A stretch of DNA of 64,000 bases from Streptomyces dysideae (GTDB taxonomy: Bacteria; Actinomycetota; Actinomycetes; Streptomycetales; Streptomycetaceae): contig NZ_KQ949079.1 of NCBI RefSeq assembly GCF_001514305.1, forward strand, positions 62,001 to 126,000, in the 5' to 3' direction. The translations under genes were made by a program, and so were the position numbers. Positions 1 through 9,000 of the stretch are shown piece after piece. Under the pieces are notes generated by a model. The model made no database searches. It saw only the letters and a program-made list of their open reading frames with translations, and was not told where the DNA came from. How positions within the stretch are numbered: position 1 is the stretch's first letter; each line of letters starts with the position of its first letter.

Positions 1-629
1 GTGACCGTGACGCCGCCGAGCGCGTCGACCAGCTTGGCGAAGCCCGCGAAGTCGATCTCGACGTAGTGGTCCATGCGGACGCCGGTGAGCGACTCGACCG
101 TCTTCACCGCGCACACCGGCCCGCCCACCGAATACGCGCTGTTGAACATCGCGTTGTACGCCACCGACGTCGAACCGCCCGACGAGCGCGGACAGGACGG
201 GCGCGTGACCAGCGTGTCGCGCGGGATGCTGACCACCGTGGCCGACGTCCGGCCCGCGTCGACGTGCACCACCATCGCCGTGTCGGAGCGGGCGCCCTCG
301 CTGCTGCCGCCGCCCAGCGCCTGGTTCTCCTCGCCACTGCGCGAGTCCGAGCCCAGGACCAGGATGTTCAGGGCCTCGGTCGGCAGCGGGGACGTCGAGG
401 CGGTGGCGGTGGGCGTGGGTGTCGTCATCGCCCTGGCCGGGCGGTCGTCGCCGAGCGCGCTGTTGATGTCGACGCTCTTGATGTTGGCGTTGAGGTGCCA
501 GTAGGCCCAGCCCGCGGCGGCCACGCCCAGCACCAACACGCCCGCGAGGGTGAGGCCGGCGGCCTTGAGCGCTTTCGACCGCCGGCCCACTCTTCTGCCC
601 TCGTCCCCGTTCTCGTCTCGTCCCGTCAC
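1..629 (-). CDS. LCP (LytR-CpsA-Psr) family protein, 5' part only
   Basis: This is the amino-terminal part of a LytR-CpsA-Psr protein; the gene runs off the left edge. A basic start is followed by one membrane segment (about residues 20-42 from the GTG at 629), a Thr/Pro linker and the beginning of the LCP domain. Visible domain signatures are LNILVLGSDSR, SDTAMVVHVD, VVSIPRDT and GFAKLVDALGG. LCP proteins are membrane-anchored phosphotransferases that attach wall polymers such as teichoic acids or glycans to peptidoglycan on the outer face of the membrane. Neither GTG start (629 or 590, in frame) has a strong ribosome binding site, so the exact start is uncertain. The xylanase upstream of it on the same strand is unrelated. 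Confidence 0.85.
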   Translation of the reverse strand, partial: MTGRDENGDEGRRVGRRSKALKAAGLTLAGVLVLGVAAAGWAYWHLNANIKSVDINSALGDDRPARAMTTPTPTATASTSPLPTEALNILVLGSDSRSGEENQALGGGSSEGARSDTAMVVHVDAGRTSATVVSIPRDTLVTRPSCPRSSGGSTSVAYNAMFNSAYSVGGPVCAVKTVESLTGVRMDHYVEIDFAGFAKLVDALGGVTV

Positions 630-714
630 GAGGAGGAACGTACGTCCGATTTGTTACGGGCGGGGATCCCAGAGCGGCTTTTCTTCGGAAATTCTCAGAC
701 TTCTCGGGCCGGAA

Positions 715-2067
715 TCAACCCAGGGTGATGGTCGGCACCGGATTGCTCCCACTCCACGACCCGTTGAACCCGAAGGTCACCGAACCGCCGTCGGGAACCG
801 TCCCGTTGTACGAGGCGTTGGAGCAGGTGACAGCCGCCCCCGACTGTGTGCAGGACGCGTTCCAGGCCTGGGTGATCTGCTGGCCCGCACCGAAGGTCCA
901 GCCCACCTTCCAGGACGACAGCGCAGCCCCCGAGCAGGCGATCCGCACCTGCCCGGTGAAGCCGGTGTTCCACTGGCTGCCGACGCTGTAGGTCGCCGTG
1001 CACCCGTCCGTGGGCCGGCTGCCGCCGCCCCCGAGCGACTCGGCGATCGCGTGGTACGCCGGTTTCGGCGCGTAGTTCTCGTCGTACGGCGTCGCCGCCC
1101 CCTGCCCCGGGAAGGTGTCCGGGATCCAGGAGTCGGAGTCGGTGAAGCCCCAGACGGTCACACCGGTGCACCGGGCGACCGCGACACAGGCGTTCATCAC
1201 GGCCCTGTAGTCGGCGGCCTGCTGCGTCAGCTTCGCGCTGTCGGCGGGCAGTTGCATCCGGATGTCCAGCTCCGTGATGGCCACGTCGAGGCCCAGATCG
1301 GCGAACCGCTGGATGTTCTGCTGGACGCTGGACGGCACCTGCCCGACGATCAGATGGGCCTGGAGGCCGACGCCGTCGATCGGGACGCCGCGCTCCTGCA
1401 GCGACCTGACCAGGTTGTACAGGGCGGTGCTCTTCGCGTTGACGCCCTCGACGTTGTAGTCGTTGATGTAGAGCCTGGCGGCCGGGTCGGCGGCGCGTGC
1501 CGCGGTCAGGGCCTGGGCGATGTAGTCGACGCCGAGGCCGTTGTACCAGAGGGTCTGACGGTAGGTGCCGTCCTCGTTGAACGGCTCGTTGACGACGTCC
1601 CAGGCCGCCAGCCGGCCCTTGTAGCGGCCGACCTCCAGCGCGATGTGGTCGTTCAGCAGCTGGCTCAACTGGGCTGACGTCCAGGTGCCGTTGGTCAGCC
1701 AGCCCGGGTTCTGGCTGTGCCAGACCAGGGTGTGGCCGCGCACCTGCTGCCCGTGGGCCTCGGCGAAGTCGACGATCTGGTCGGCCTCGGCCCAGTTGAA
1801 GCTGCCCCGGGTCGGTTCGACCGAGCCCCACTTCATGGCGTTGCCCGGGGTCAGCGAGTTGAACTCCCGCCCCGCGATCTCGCCGTACGTGCCGGTGAGC
1901 TTGGAGCCGGTGACCGCCGTACCGATGACCTTGCTCTTGGCGTCGGCGAGGTCGCGGAGGGGCGGGTCGGCGGCGTGCGCCGCGGGTGCCGTGAACAGCA
2001 GGGCGCCGAGCATCGCGACGCCGGTGGCAAGGGACGCCAGGGACAAGCCCGTTCTCAGAGATCTCAT
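715..2067 (-). CDS. Secreted GH10 endo-1,4-beta-xylanase with C-terminal CBM2
   Basis: This secreted enzyme of 450 residues cuts internal beta-1,4 links in xylan. It has a signal peptide (about 1-32, ending AHA-A), a GH10 barrel (about 35-340) and a Gly/Ser linker leading to a family 2 carbohydrate-binding module (about 352-450, with paired Cys and conserved Trp). The acid/base is E161 in WDVVNEPF and the nucleophile E266 in ITELDI; the WHSQNP loop of GH10 is present. The start has GGAGG 8 bases upstream. A CCGAAAGTTTCGG palindrome overlaps that ribosome binding site, and a LacI-type regulator and a GH3 exo-enzyme lie next door, so the three probably form one xylan-induced regulon. Length and domain order are normal for streptomycete xylanases. 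Confidence 0.95.
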   Translation of the reverse strand: MRSLRTGLSLASLATGVAMLGALLFTAPAAHAADPPLRDLADAKSKVIGTAVTGSKLTGTYGEIAGREFNSLTPGNAMKWGSVEPTRGSFNWAEADQIVDFAEAHGQQVRGHTLVWHSQNPGWLTNGTWTSAQLSQLLNDHIALEVGRYKGRLAAWDVVNEPFNEDGTYRQTLWYNGLGVDYIAQALTAARAADPAARLYINDYNVEGVNAKSTALYNLVRSLQERGVPIDGVGLQAHLIVGQVPSSVQQNIQRFADLGLDVAITELDIRMQLPADSAKLTQQAADYRAVMNACVAVARCTGVTVWGFTDSDSWIPDTFPGQGAATPYDENYAPKPAYHAIAESLGGGGSRPTDGCTATYSVGSQWNTGFTGQVRIACSGAALSSWKVGWTFGAGQQITQAWNASCTQSGAAVTCSNASYNGTVPDGGSVTFGFNGSWSGSNPVPTITLG

Positions 2068-2078
2068 TGCGGGTGCCT

Positions 2079-2091
2079 CCGAAAGTTTCGG
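2079..2091. promoter_or_regulatory. Putative xylan-regulon operator (CCGAAAGTTTCGG)
   Basis: This is a perfect 13-base palindrome with a one-base centre. It sits just upstream of the xylanase start, overlaps its ribosome binding site and lies downstream of the predicted promoter. CGAAA-n-TTTCG-like palindromes are known from upstream regions of xylanase genes in streptomycetes and as sites of BxlR-type LacI regulators. The adjacent LacI-family gene is the obvious candidate repressor (inference). Confidence 0.7.
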
Positions 2092-2116
2092 TCAAAAAAC
2101 CGACTGGCTTCGGTGC

Positions 2117-2145
2117 AGTGTGGGGGGCCACGGAACACCCGTCAA
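2117..2145 (-). promoter_or_regulatory. Predicted xylanase promoter
   Basis: Read on the minus strand, TTGACG (2145-2140) and CACACT (2122-2117) are separated by 17 bases. This would start transcription about 20 bases before the CCGAAAGTTTCGG palindrome, so a bound repressor would block elongation. The -10 box is a weak match. Confidence 0.45.
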
Positions 2146-2173
2146 TACAGCAACACCCTCACCGGACAGGGCC

Positions 2174-3238
2174 TCAAACCGCCGGAGGTGCCTCCGTACT
2201 ACTCCGCACCACCAGGCTGGTCGCCAGTTCCACCCGGGTCGCCGCCGGCGCCCCGTCCTCCTTGGCGAGGTCGAGGACGAGCTTCGCCGCCGCCTCGGCC
2301 ATCTCCGTGAGCGGCTGCCGTACGGTCGTCAGCGGCGGCCCCACCCACGGCGCCACCGGCAGATCGTCGAACCCGACGACGCTCAGGTCCGCCGGAATCC
2401 GCAGCCCCAGCTCGCGCGCGGCCTCGTAAATACCGAGCGCCTGGAGGTCGTTCCCGGCGAAGACCGCGGTCGGCCGGTCGGCCCGGCGGAGCAGTTCCAG
2501 CCCCTGCCGGTAGCCGGCCTCGTGGTGGAAGTCGCCGGGCATGATCAGCGACGGGTCGACCGGGAGTCCGGCCGTCTCCAGGGCGGCCCGGTAGCCGTCG
2601 ACGCGGGCGCGGCTGCACATCATCCGGGACGGCCCGGTGATGGCGCCGATGCGGGTGTGCCCGAGCTCGACGAGATGCCGGGTGGCGGCGAGCCCGCCCT
2701 GCCAGTTGGTGGCGCCGATGGACGGCACGTCGGCGCCCGGATCCCCCGCCGGGTCCATGACCACGAACGGAATGGACCGGCTGGTCAGCAGCGCGCGCTG
2801 GGACTCGTCCAGCCCGGACAGCACGAGGATCACACCGTGCGGTCGCCGGGCGGCGACCTGATCGGCCCAGGTACGTCCGGGCGTAAGCCTCCCCGCACTC
2901 TCGCTCAGCACCACACTCAGCCCGGCGTCCCGGGCGACGTTCTCCACGCCCCGGATGACCTCCATCGCCCAGGCGCTCTCCAGCTCGTGGAAGACCAGGT
3001 CGATCAGGGGCGAGCGGCCGGCCTCGGCACGGCGGCGCCGGTAGCCGTGGGCGCGCAGCAGTTCCTCGACGCGGCTGCGGGTGGCCGGGGCGACATCGGC
3101 GCGTCCGTTGAGGACCTTCGAAACTGTCGGCGCGGACACACCGGCCTCGCGGGCGATCTCGGCGAGCGTCGCGGTCCGCGAGGACCGTCCGGCCGTCGGT
3201 GGTGTCGTCCGGGTTTCAGCGGGCTCCGGGGGTGTCAT
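2174..3238 (-). CDS. LacI-family transcriptional regulator, probably of xylan use
   Basis: This is a 354-residue LacI/GalR-type repressor. After a Pro/Thr-rich tail of about 20 residues comes the helix-turn-helix (about 24-44, TLAEIAREAGVSAPTVSKVL), the hinge and a periplasmic-binding-protein-like sugar domain (about 75-345, with FAGNDLQALGIYEAA and LSVVGFDDLP). It lies between a xylanase on its 3' side and a GH3 enzyme transcribed divergently from its 5' side. Both enzyme genes carry CGAAA-type palindromes, which fits a local repressor that responds to xylo-oligosaccharides (inference). No Shine-Dalgarno sequence is visible before the ATG, so another start or a leaderless message is possible. 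Confidence 0.88.
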   Translation of the reverse strand: MTPPEPAETRTTPPTAGRSSRTATLAEIAREAGVSAPTVSKVLNGRADVAPATRSRVEELLRAHGYRRRRAEAGRSPLIDLVFHELESAWAMEVIRGVENVARDAGLSVVLSESAGRLTPGRTWADQVAARRPHGVILVLSGLDESQRALLTSRSIPFVVMDPAGDPGADVPSIGATNWQGGLAATRHLVELGHTRIGAITGPSRMMCSRARVDGYRAALETAGLPVDPSLIMPGDFHHEAGYRQGLELLRRADRPTAVFAGNDLQALGIYEAARELGLRIPADLSVVGFDDLPVAPWVGPPLTTVRQPLTEMAEAAAKLVLDLAKEDGAPAATRVELATSLVVRSSTEAPPAV

Positions 3239-3266
3239 GGCGGCGATCGTAACCCTGCGCGCCCTC

Positions 3267-3296
3267 TTGACGAACCCTCCGCACCGCCCCTAGGTT
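3267..3296 (+). promoter_or_regulatory. Predicted promoter of the GH3 gene
   Basis: TTGACG (3267-3272) and TAGGTT (3291-3296) are separated by 18 bases. Transcription would begin near 3303, about 17 bases before the CGAAACATTCG palindrome. The same promoter-then-operator layout is seen at the xylanase. Confidence 0.6.
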
Positions 3297-3319
3297 CCCG
3301 GAACATTCGAGGTGAACAA

Positions 3320-3330
3320 CGAAACATTCG
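3320..3330. promoter_or_regulatory. Putative operator CGAAACATTCG before the GH3 gene
   Basis: This 11-base inverted repeat (CGAA-ACA-TTCG) differs at one position from the perfect palindrome at the xylanase. It lies between the predicted transcription start and the GH3 start codon. AACATTCG also occurs just upstream at 3302-3309, giving a partial direct repeat. Shared control by the LacI-type protein is inferred. Confidence 0.55.
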
Positions 3331-3360
3331 CGAGAGGGCCTCCGCCCCGACAGGAGTTTC

Positions 3361-5670
3361 ATGACCACCGCCCCCTGGCGCGACCCCGCCCTGCCCGCCG
3401 CCGCCCGCGTCGACGACCTCCTCTCCCGGATGACCCTGGAGGAGCGGACCGCCCAGCTGTACGGCGTGTGGGTGGGCGCCGAGACGGACGGCGACGGGGT
3501 CGCTCCCCTCCAGCGCGAGATGACCTCCGACTACGAGTGGGACGAGCTGATCACCCACGGTCTGGGCCAGCTCACCCGCGCCTTCGGTACCGCCCCCGTG
3601 GACCCGGCGCTGGGCGCGCAGGCACTGGCCCGCGCCCAGCGCCGTATCGCCGGGGCGGGCCGTTTCGGCATCCCGGCGGTGGCCCACGAGGAGTGCCTGG
3701 CCGGCTTCACCGCCTGGCAGGCGACGGCCTATCCGGTGCCGCTGGCCTGGGGTGCGACCTTCGACCCGCCGCTCGTCGAGGAGATGGCCCACCGCATCGG
3801 CCGGGACCTGCGCTCGGCCGGCGTCCACCAGGGCCTCGCGCCGGTCCTGGACGTCGTACGCGATCTGCGCTGGGGCCGGGTCGAGGAGACGATCGGCGAG
3901 GACCCGTATCTGACCGGCACGATCGGCACGGCCTACGTCCGCGGCCTGGAGTCGGCCGGAATCGTCGCCACGCTCAAGCACTTCGCCGGGTACGCGTCCT
4001 CGGCCGGCGCCCGCAACCAGGCCCCGGTACGGGCGGGAGTGCGGGAGCTCGCGGACATCACCCTGCCCCCGTTCGAGATGGCGCTGCGCGAGGGCGGGGC
4101 GCGCTCGGTGATGGCGGCGTACAACGAGACGGACGGGGTCCCGGCCTCCGCGGACCCGGCACTCCTGACCGAACTCCTGCGTGAGCGCTGGGGGTTCACG
4201 GGGACGGTGGTCGCGGACTACTTCGGGGTCGGCTTCCTGGAGACGCTGCACCGGGTGGCGGGGTCACCGGCCGAGGCGGCGCACGCGGCGCTCGCGGCCG
4301 GCCTCGACGTGGAGCTGCCGACGCTGAAGTGCTACGGGAAACCGCTGGTGGAGGCGGTACGGGCGGGCGAGGTGCCGGAAGCGCTCATCGACCGGGCCGC
4401 CCGCCGGGTGCTGCTCCAGAAGTGCGAGCTGGGCCTCCTGGACGAGGACTGGGACCCGGAGCCGAGGACCCGGATCGACCTGGACTCCCCCGCGAACCGT
4501 GCCGTGGCCCGGCGTCTCGCGGAGGAGTCGGTGGTGCTGCTGGACAACCCGGACGGCGTCCTGCCGCTGGCGCCGGACACCCGTATCGCGGTGGTGGGCC
4601 CGCGCGCGGCGGACGCCCTGGCCATGCTCGGCTGCTACTCCTTCCCCTCCCACGTCCTCACCCACCACCCCGGAACTCCGATGGGCATCGAGATCCCGAC
4701 GCTCCTGGAGTCGCTGCGCGCCGAACTCCCCGACGCCAAGGTGACGTTCGCGGAGGGCTGCGGGGTGACGGACCCGGACCCGGCGGGCTTCGCGGAGGCG
4801 GTGGCGAGGGCGTCCGAGGCGGACGTCTGCCTGGCGGTACTGGGCGACCGGGCGGGCCTGTTCGGCCGGGGCACGTCGGGCGAGGGCTGCGATGTCTTCG
4901 ACCTCCAACTGCCAGGCATCCAGGGTGACTTGCTGGACGAGCTGGTGGCGACGGGCGTCCCGGTGGTCCTGGTTCTGCTGACCGGACGCCCGTACGCGCT
5001 GGGCCGCTGGCACGGCCGGCTGGCCGCCGTCGTACAGGCGTTCTTCCCGGGGGAGGAGGGTGGCCCGGCGGTGGCGGGAGTGCTGTCGGGCCGCGTCAAC
5101 CCGTCGGGCCGCCTGCCGGTGAGCGTGCCGCAGGTGCCGGGCGGCCAGCCGTGGACGTACCTCCAGCCGCCACTGGGCCTGGCGGGCGAGGTCAGCAACC
5201 TGGATCCGACGCCGCTGTACGCCTTCGGACACGGCCGCTCGTACACGACGTTCGCGTGGGAGACGGTCACCGAGGGCCCCGCGACGACGATCGGCACGGA
5301 CGGCTGGTACGACCTGGCCCTGACCGTCCGCAACACGGGCGACCGCGCGGGCGCGGAGGTGGTCCAGCTGTATCTGCACGACCCGGTGGCGAGCGTCACG
5401 CGTCCGGACGTACGGCTGATCGGCTACCAGCGGCTGGAGCTGACGCCGGGTGAGGCGGCCCGGGTGACCTTCCGGTTCCACACGGATCTCTCGGCGTTCA
5501 CCGACCGCTCCGGCCGAAGGGTGGTCGAACCGGGCATCCTGGAACTACGGTTGGCGGCATCCAGCACGGAGGTATGCCACACGGCACGACTCGCCCTGAC
5601 CGGTCCGCTCCGGGAGCTCGGCCCCGGCCGGCGGCTGCGGTGCGAGACGGAGGTGTCGGGGGCGGTGTGA
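3361..5670 (+). CDS. GH3 exo-glycosidase, probably beta-xylosidase (BxlA-like)
   Basis: This 769-residue intracellular enzyme (no signal peptide) releases sugars from the non-reducing end of oligosaccharides. The GH3 barrel covers about 1-360, with KHFAGY, RWGRVEETIGEDPYL and the nucleophile D286 in VVADYFGV. The alpha/beta sandwich covers about 385-630 and a fibronectin-III-like domain about 655-755. The ADYF context is closer to what I recall of xylosidase/arabinosidase members than to the SDW of classical beta-glucosidases. The length matches streptomycete BxlA. GGAG lies 6 bases before the ATG. With the neighbouring xylanase and shared operator, the likely job is hydrolysis of imported xylobiose; beta-glucosidase activity cannot be excluded. 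Confidence 0.88.
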   Translation: MTTAPWRDPALPAAARVDDLLSRMTLEERTAQLYGVWVGAETDGDGVAPLQREMTSDYEWDELITHGLGQLTRAFGTAPVDPALGAQALARAQRRIAGAGRFGIPAVAHEECLAGFTAWQATAYPVPLAWGATFDPPLVEEMAHRIGRDLRSAGVHQGLAPVLDVVRDLRWGRVEETIGEDPYLTGTIGTAYVRGLESAGIVATLKHFAGYASSAGARNQAPVRAGVRELADITLPPFEMALREGGARSVMAAYNETDGVPASADPALLTELLRERWGFTGTVVADYFGVGFLETLHRVAGSPAEAAHAALAAGLDVELPTLKCYGKPLVEAVRAGEVPEALIDRAARRVLLQKCELGLLDEDWDPEPRTRIDLDSPANRAVARRLAEESVVLLDNPDGVLPLAPDTRIAVVGPRAADALAMLGCYSFPSHVLTHHPGTPMGIEIPTLLESLRAELPDAKVTFAEGCGVTDPDPAGFAEAVARASEADVCLAVLGDRAGLFGRGTSGEGCDVFDLQLPGIQGDLLDELVATGVPVVLVLLTGRPYALGRWHGRLAAVVQAFFPGEEGGPAVAGVLSGRVNPSGRLPVSVPQVPGGQPWTYLQPPLGLAGEVSNLDPTPLYAFGHGRSYTTFAWETVTEGPATTIGTDGWYDLALTVRNTGDRAGAEVVQLYLHDPVASVTRPDVRLIGYQRLELTPGEAARVTFRFHTDLSAFTDRSGRRVVEPGILELRLAASSTEVCHTARLALTGPLRELGPGRRLRCETEVSGAV

Positions 5671-5875
5671 CCCTCCGCGCGGAGCACGGGGGCGCACGGG
5701 GGGGGGCGTCAGCTGCTTGGCGGGGAGTGTGCACGAGAGTGGTCTAACTCGATCGCGCGATGATCGGCTTGCGGGCTTGTCGTGTTCTGGGCCGTTCGGG
5801 CTACGGTGCCCGTGCGATCTGGGACGCCGGGTACGGCGCCAGTGTGCGGGGCCCCTGCTCCACCGGAGTGATGGT

Positions 5876-6160
5876 TCAGGGCCTCCCCGTCACCTCTGGC
5901 CGTGCGTCCGTCCCCACCGACTCGAACCTCCACCGGTGCACCGCCCGCGTGACCAACTCCCCGTCCGGCTCGGGCAGTTCCGGCAGCACGGCGTCGTAGC
6001 CGGCATCCCACCACGTGATGACGAGGACCCGGTCCTGCGGGGCCCGGAAGACCTCCCGGCGCAACGGCTTCTCAGCGAGTTGCTGCGCCCGCGCCCAGGC
6101 CAGCAGTTCCGCACCCTTCCCGGGGACGGCCCGCGCCTCCCACATCAGCGCGACGGTCAC
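5876..6160 (-). CDS. Small conserved protein after tsaD, function unknown
   Basis: This 94-residue protein is rich in Trp and charged residues (start [20 protein letters not shown]). The opening resembles the first strand and helix of small ferredoxin-like or antibiotic-monooxygenase-type proteins, but I cannot assign a family. The GTG start overlaps the tsaD stop codon by 4 bases (GTGA), so it is very probably translated with tsaD as the last gene of the t6A operon. The 205 bases between it and the GH3 gene hold no gene that I can see. Confidence 0.7.
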   Translation of the reverse strand: MTVALMWEARAVPGKGAELLAWARAQQLAEKPLRREVFRAPQDRVLVITWWDAGYDAVLPELPEPDGELVTRAVHRWRFESVGTDARPEVTGRP

Positions 6161-7260
6161 GAGTACAGGTCGCCCTTGCTGACCTCGTGCACATGGTCGT
6201 GGTCATGAGAGTGGCCGGTGCCCGGCACATGAGGATCCGTCACCGGCAGCGACGAGTCCGCCGAGAGGTCCCAGCTGGACGCCGACCGGTTCCGCGCCAC
6301 CATCTCGGCACCCAGCGCGGCCACCATCGCCCCGTTGTCGGTGCACAACTTGGGCCGCGGCACCCGGAGCTGGATCCCGGCCGTCTCGCAGCGGTGCCGG
6401 GCCAGCTCCCGCAACCGGGAGTTTGCCGCCACACCGCCGCCGATCATCAGGTGGTCGACGCCCTCGTCCTTGCAGGCCCGCACGGCCTTGCGGGTCAGCA
6501 CGTCCACGACCGCCTCCTGGAAGGAGGCCGCCACATCGCGCACCGGCACCTCCTCGCCGGCCGCCCGCTTGGCCTCGATCCAGCGGGCCACGGCCGTCTT
6601 GAGCCCCGAGAAGGAGAAGTCGTACGCCGGGTCGCGCGGGCCGGTCAGACCGCGCGGGAACGCGATGGCGTGCGGGTCGCCCTCCCTCGCGTACCGGTCG
6701 ATGACCGGACCGCCCGGGAAGCCGAGGTTCAGCACGCGCGCGATCTTGTCGAAGGCCTCCCCCGCCGCGTCGTCGATGGTCGCGCCCATGGGACGGACGT
6801 CGGACGTGATGTCGCTGGACAGCAGCAGCGACGAGTGCCCGCCGGACACCAGCAGCGCCATCGTCGGCTCCGGCAGCGGACCGTGCTCCAGCTGGTCCAC
6901 GCAGATGTGCGAGGCCAGGTGGTTGACGCCGTACAGCGGCTTGCCCAGCGCGTACGCGTACGCCTTCGCCGCCGATACGCCGACCAGCAGCGCACCGGCG
7001 AGACCCGGACCGGCGGTGACAGCGATGCCGTCGAGGTCCCTGGCGCTGACCCCCGCCTCCTTCAGCGCGCGGTCGATGGTCGGGACCATCGCCTCAAGAT
7101 GCGCCCGGGACGCGACCTCCGGCACGACGCCGCCGAAGCGGGCGTGCTCGTCGACGCTGGAGGCGACGGCGTCGGCGAGCAGGGTGCTGCCGCGGACGAT
7201 GCCGACGCCGGTCTCGTCGCAGGAAGTCTCGATCCCCAGGACCAGAGGTTCGTCAGCCAT
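6157..7260 (-). CDS. tsaD: tRNA N6-threonylcarbamoyladenosine transferase TsaD
   Basis: TsaD (Kae1/Gcp family, ASKHA fold, 367 residues) transfers the threonylcarbamoyl group to A37 of ANN-decoding tRNAs, working with TsaB and TsaE. The iron ligands H114 and H118 are in NHLASHI and a further Asp lies in CTDNGAM. Nucleotide-binding signatures [20 protein letters not shown] and [12 protein letters not shown] are present. The C-terminus carries a His/Asp-rich tail ([11 protein letters not shown]). Its start overlaps the end of rimI by 8 bases, so rimI, tsaB and the following 94-residue gene form one operon. TsaE lies about 1.5 kb away on the same strand. Confidence 0.97.
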   Translation of the reverse strand: MADEPLVLGIETSCDETGVGIVRGSTLLADAVASSVDEHARFGGVVPEVASRAHLEAMVPTIDRALKEAGVSARDLDGIAVTAGPGLAGALLVGVSAAKAYAYALGKPLYGVNHLASHICVDQLEHGPLPEPTMALLVSGGHSSLLLSSDITSDVRPMGATIDDAAGEAFDKIARVLNLGFPGGPVIDRYAREGDPHAIAFPRGLTGPRDPAYDFSFSGLKTAVARWIEAKRAAGEEVPVRDVAASFQEAVVDVLTRKAVRACKDEGVDHLMIGGGVAANSRLRELARHRCETAGIQLRVPRPKLCTDNGAMVAALGAEMVARNRSASSWDLSADSSLPVTDPHVPGTGHSHDHDHVHEVSKGDLYS

Positions 7261-7759
7261 GGATCTCAGTTCCTTGTACGGAGGTTGAAGGGTCGGTCAG
7301 GCGCATCACCAGGGCATCGACGTTGCCCGGCTGGTAGTAGCCGCGTCGGAAACCGATGGCCTCGAAGCCGAAACGCTCGTAGAGCTTCTGGGCGCGGATG
7401 TTGTCGATCCGGCACTCCAGCATCACTTCGGCGCAGTCGAAGGCGGTCGCGGCCCGCAGGAGTTCGGTGAGGAGGCGTCCGCCGAGGCCGGTGCCCCAGT
7501 GATCGCGGGCGACGGCGATGGTCTGGATGTCGGCGAGGTCTCCGGAGGCGGCGAGGCCCGCGTATCCGACGATCTGTCCGCCGTCCTCGGCCACCAGGTA
7601 CCGGCGCGTCGCCTCCGTGCCCCGCGAGTGGGCCAGCTCGGACCAGAACATGCCCCGGGACCAGGCGTCCTCGGGGAAGAGGTCCTTCTCCAGCTCGAGC
7701 ACGGGGTCAATGTCCCACCAGCGCATCTCGCGCAGTCGAGGAGTCACGGGTTCGGTCAC
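7253..7759 (-). CDS. rimI: Ribosomal-protein-alanine N-acetyltransferase RimI
   Basis: This 168-residue GNAT acetyltransferase is of the RimI type and acetylates the N-terminal alanine of ribosomal protein S18 (and possibly others). The acetyl-CoA loop is [12 protein letters not shown], preceded by the beta-strand IQTIAV; the end part ([18 protein letters not shown]) is the usual GNAT C-terminal strand region. I chose the GTG at 7759 because it overlaps the tsaB stop codon as GTGA; a GTG 12 bases further in is an alternative. The order tsaB-rimI-tsaD is widely conserved in actinobacteria. Confidence 0.93.
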   Translation of the reverse strand: MTEPVTPRLREMRWWDIDPVLELEKDLFPEDAWSRGMFWSELAHSRGTEATRRYLVAEDGGQIVGYAGLAASGDLADIQTIAVARDHWGTGLGGRLLTELLRAATAFDCAEVMLECRIDNIRAQKLYERFGFEAIGFRRGYYQPGNVDALVMRLTDPSTSVQGTEIHG

Positions 7760-8409
7760 TTGGGGGTGACCACCTTGTAGTTCTTGGGGACCTGGGCATC
7801 GGGCCGGCGCAGATACAGCGGCCGGGCGGGCGGGAGTTCCTCGCCGGCCGCCAGCCGCTCCGCGGCGAGCGAGGCGAGGGCGGCGGCGGACACGTGCTCC
7901 GGCTCGTGGGCCTGCGGGAAGGTGTCCGGGTACAGCAGCGCGCCCGCACCGACGGCCGGGAGCCCGGCGACCCGGTCGGCGATGTCGGCGGGCCGGCCGA
8001 CGGCGGGGTCGGTCACGCGGGTGCGTGAGTCGGCGTACCGCGCCCAGTAGACCTCCTTGCGCCGGGCGTCCGTCGCCACGACGAAGGGGCCCTCCAGGTC
8101 GGAGGCGTACGCGAGGCCGTCCAGCGTGCACACGCCGTGCACGGGGACACCGAGCGCGAGCCCGAAGGTGTCCGCGGTCATCAGGCCGACGCGCAGCCCG
8201 GTGTAGGGGCCGGGTCCGATGCCCACGACGATGCCGGTGACGGCGTCGAGCTTGAGCCCGGCCTCGGCGAGCACACGGTCGACGGCCGGCAGCAGCAACT
8301 CACCGTGCCGGCGCGCGTCCACCTGACTCGACGAGACGATGACGTCCGTGCCGTCGTGCAGGGCGACGGTGACGGCTGGGGTGGCGGTATCCAGAGCGAG
8401 CAAGAGCAC
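7756..8409 (-). CDS. tsaB: t6A biosynthesis protein TsaB
   Basis: This 217-residue ASKHA-fold partner of TsaD (YeaZ family) is needed for assembly of the threonylcarbamoyl-transfer complex. It shows the family signatures LLLALDTATPAVTVAL, IGPGPYTGLRVGL and DARRKEVYWARY. The start is GTG at 8409. It is the first gene of the tsaB-rimI-tsaD-small protein operon. The promoter must lie in the 590-base non-coding stretch to its right, where no clear boxes were seen. Confidence 0.95.
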   Translation of the reverse strand: MLLLALDTATPAVTVALHDGTDVIVSSSQVDARRHGELLLPAVDRVLAEAGLKLDAVTGIVVGIGPGPYTGLRVGLMTADTFGLALGVPVHGVCTLDGLAYASDLEGPFVVATDARRKEVYWARYADSRTRVTDPAVGRPADIADRVAGLPAVGAGALLYPDTFPQAHEPEHVSAAALASLAAERLAAGEELPPARPLYLRRPDAQVPKNYKVVTPK

Positions 8410-9000
8410 GCAAACAGCCTACGGCTCCTCGGGGCCGGCGTCGGACGTCCCGCCGTCCACCCGGAGGGGGCGGGCCCGCGAGGCCAGGCCACCCGGGACG
8501 CGGGTACCCCCGCGCCAGGCTGTCCGAGCATGACGAGCCGCATCGGCGGGCCGGGCTCGCGCGACGAGCGGTACGCACCGGGCGGCGCCGGGCGGACGCG
8601 ACGCCCGACACGGGCACCCGGGAACGGCGCCGTCGTCCAACCCGGGCGAGCGGGCCCGCAAGGCCCGAGCCACCCTGGACGCGGGTACCCCCGCACGAGG
8701 TCGTCCGAGCACGGCGGACGAACCACATCGGCGGGCCGAGCTCGCGCGGCAAGCGGTGCGCACGCGACGCCCGACACGGACTCCCGGGCCCGGCACAGCC
8801 GCCCAGGTCGGCCGGTCACCGCTGCTACGGTCGGGCGGAAGCACGGCATACGAGGCGATTGCCCGAGGTGGGCGACGGTGGGTGCCCCCCAGCGGCGTTG
8901 TCGTCACCCGCCGCGGCAGCGGCTGTTGCCGCAACCTCCCCGCATTTGCAGCTACCCGGACCAGACCCCGCTTGCCCGCACTGAAAAGGAGCCGCACCGA
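8410..9000. repeat. Non-coding stretch with an imperfect tandem duplication of about 175 bp
   Basis: No credible gene lies between tsaB and the rightward gene at 9001. The stretch contains two related units, about 8464-8640 and 8641-8815. Both have cgggcccgc(g/a)aggcc near the start, then acgcgggtacccccgc, gtccgagca, catcggcgggcc and gcgacgcccgacacgg in the same order. Identity is partial with small gaps, so this is an old duplication. Its role is unknown; it must contain the divergent promoters of both flanking genes. Confidence 0.6.

Noticed and set aside
3118..3128. CGAAACTGTCG resembling the xylan operator inside the LacI-type gene
   Set aside because: It encodes part of the helix-turn-helix (ValSer), has unequal arms and is inside the coding region.
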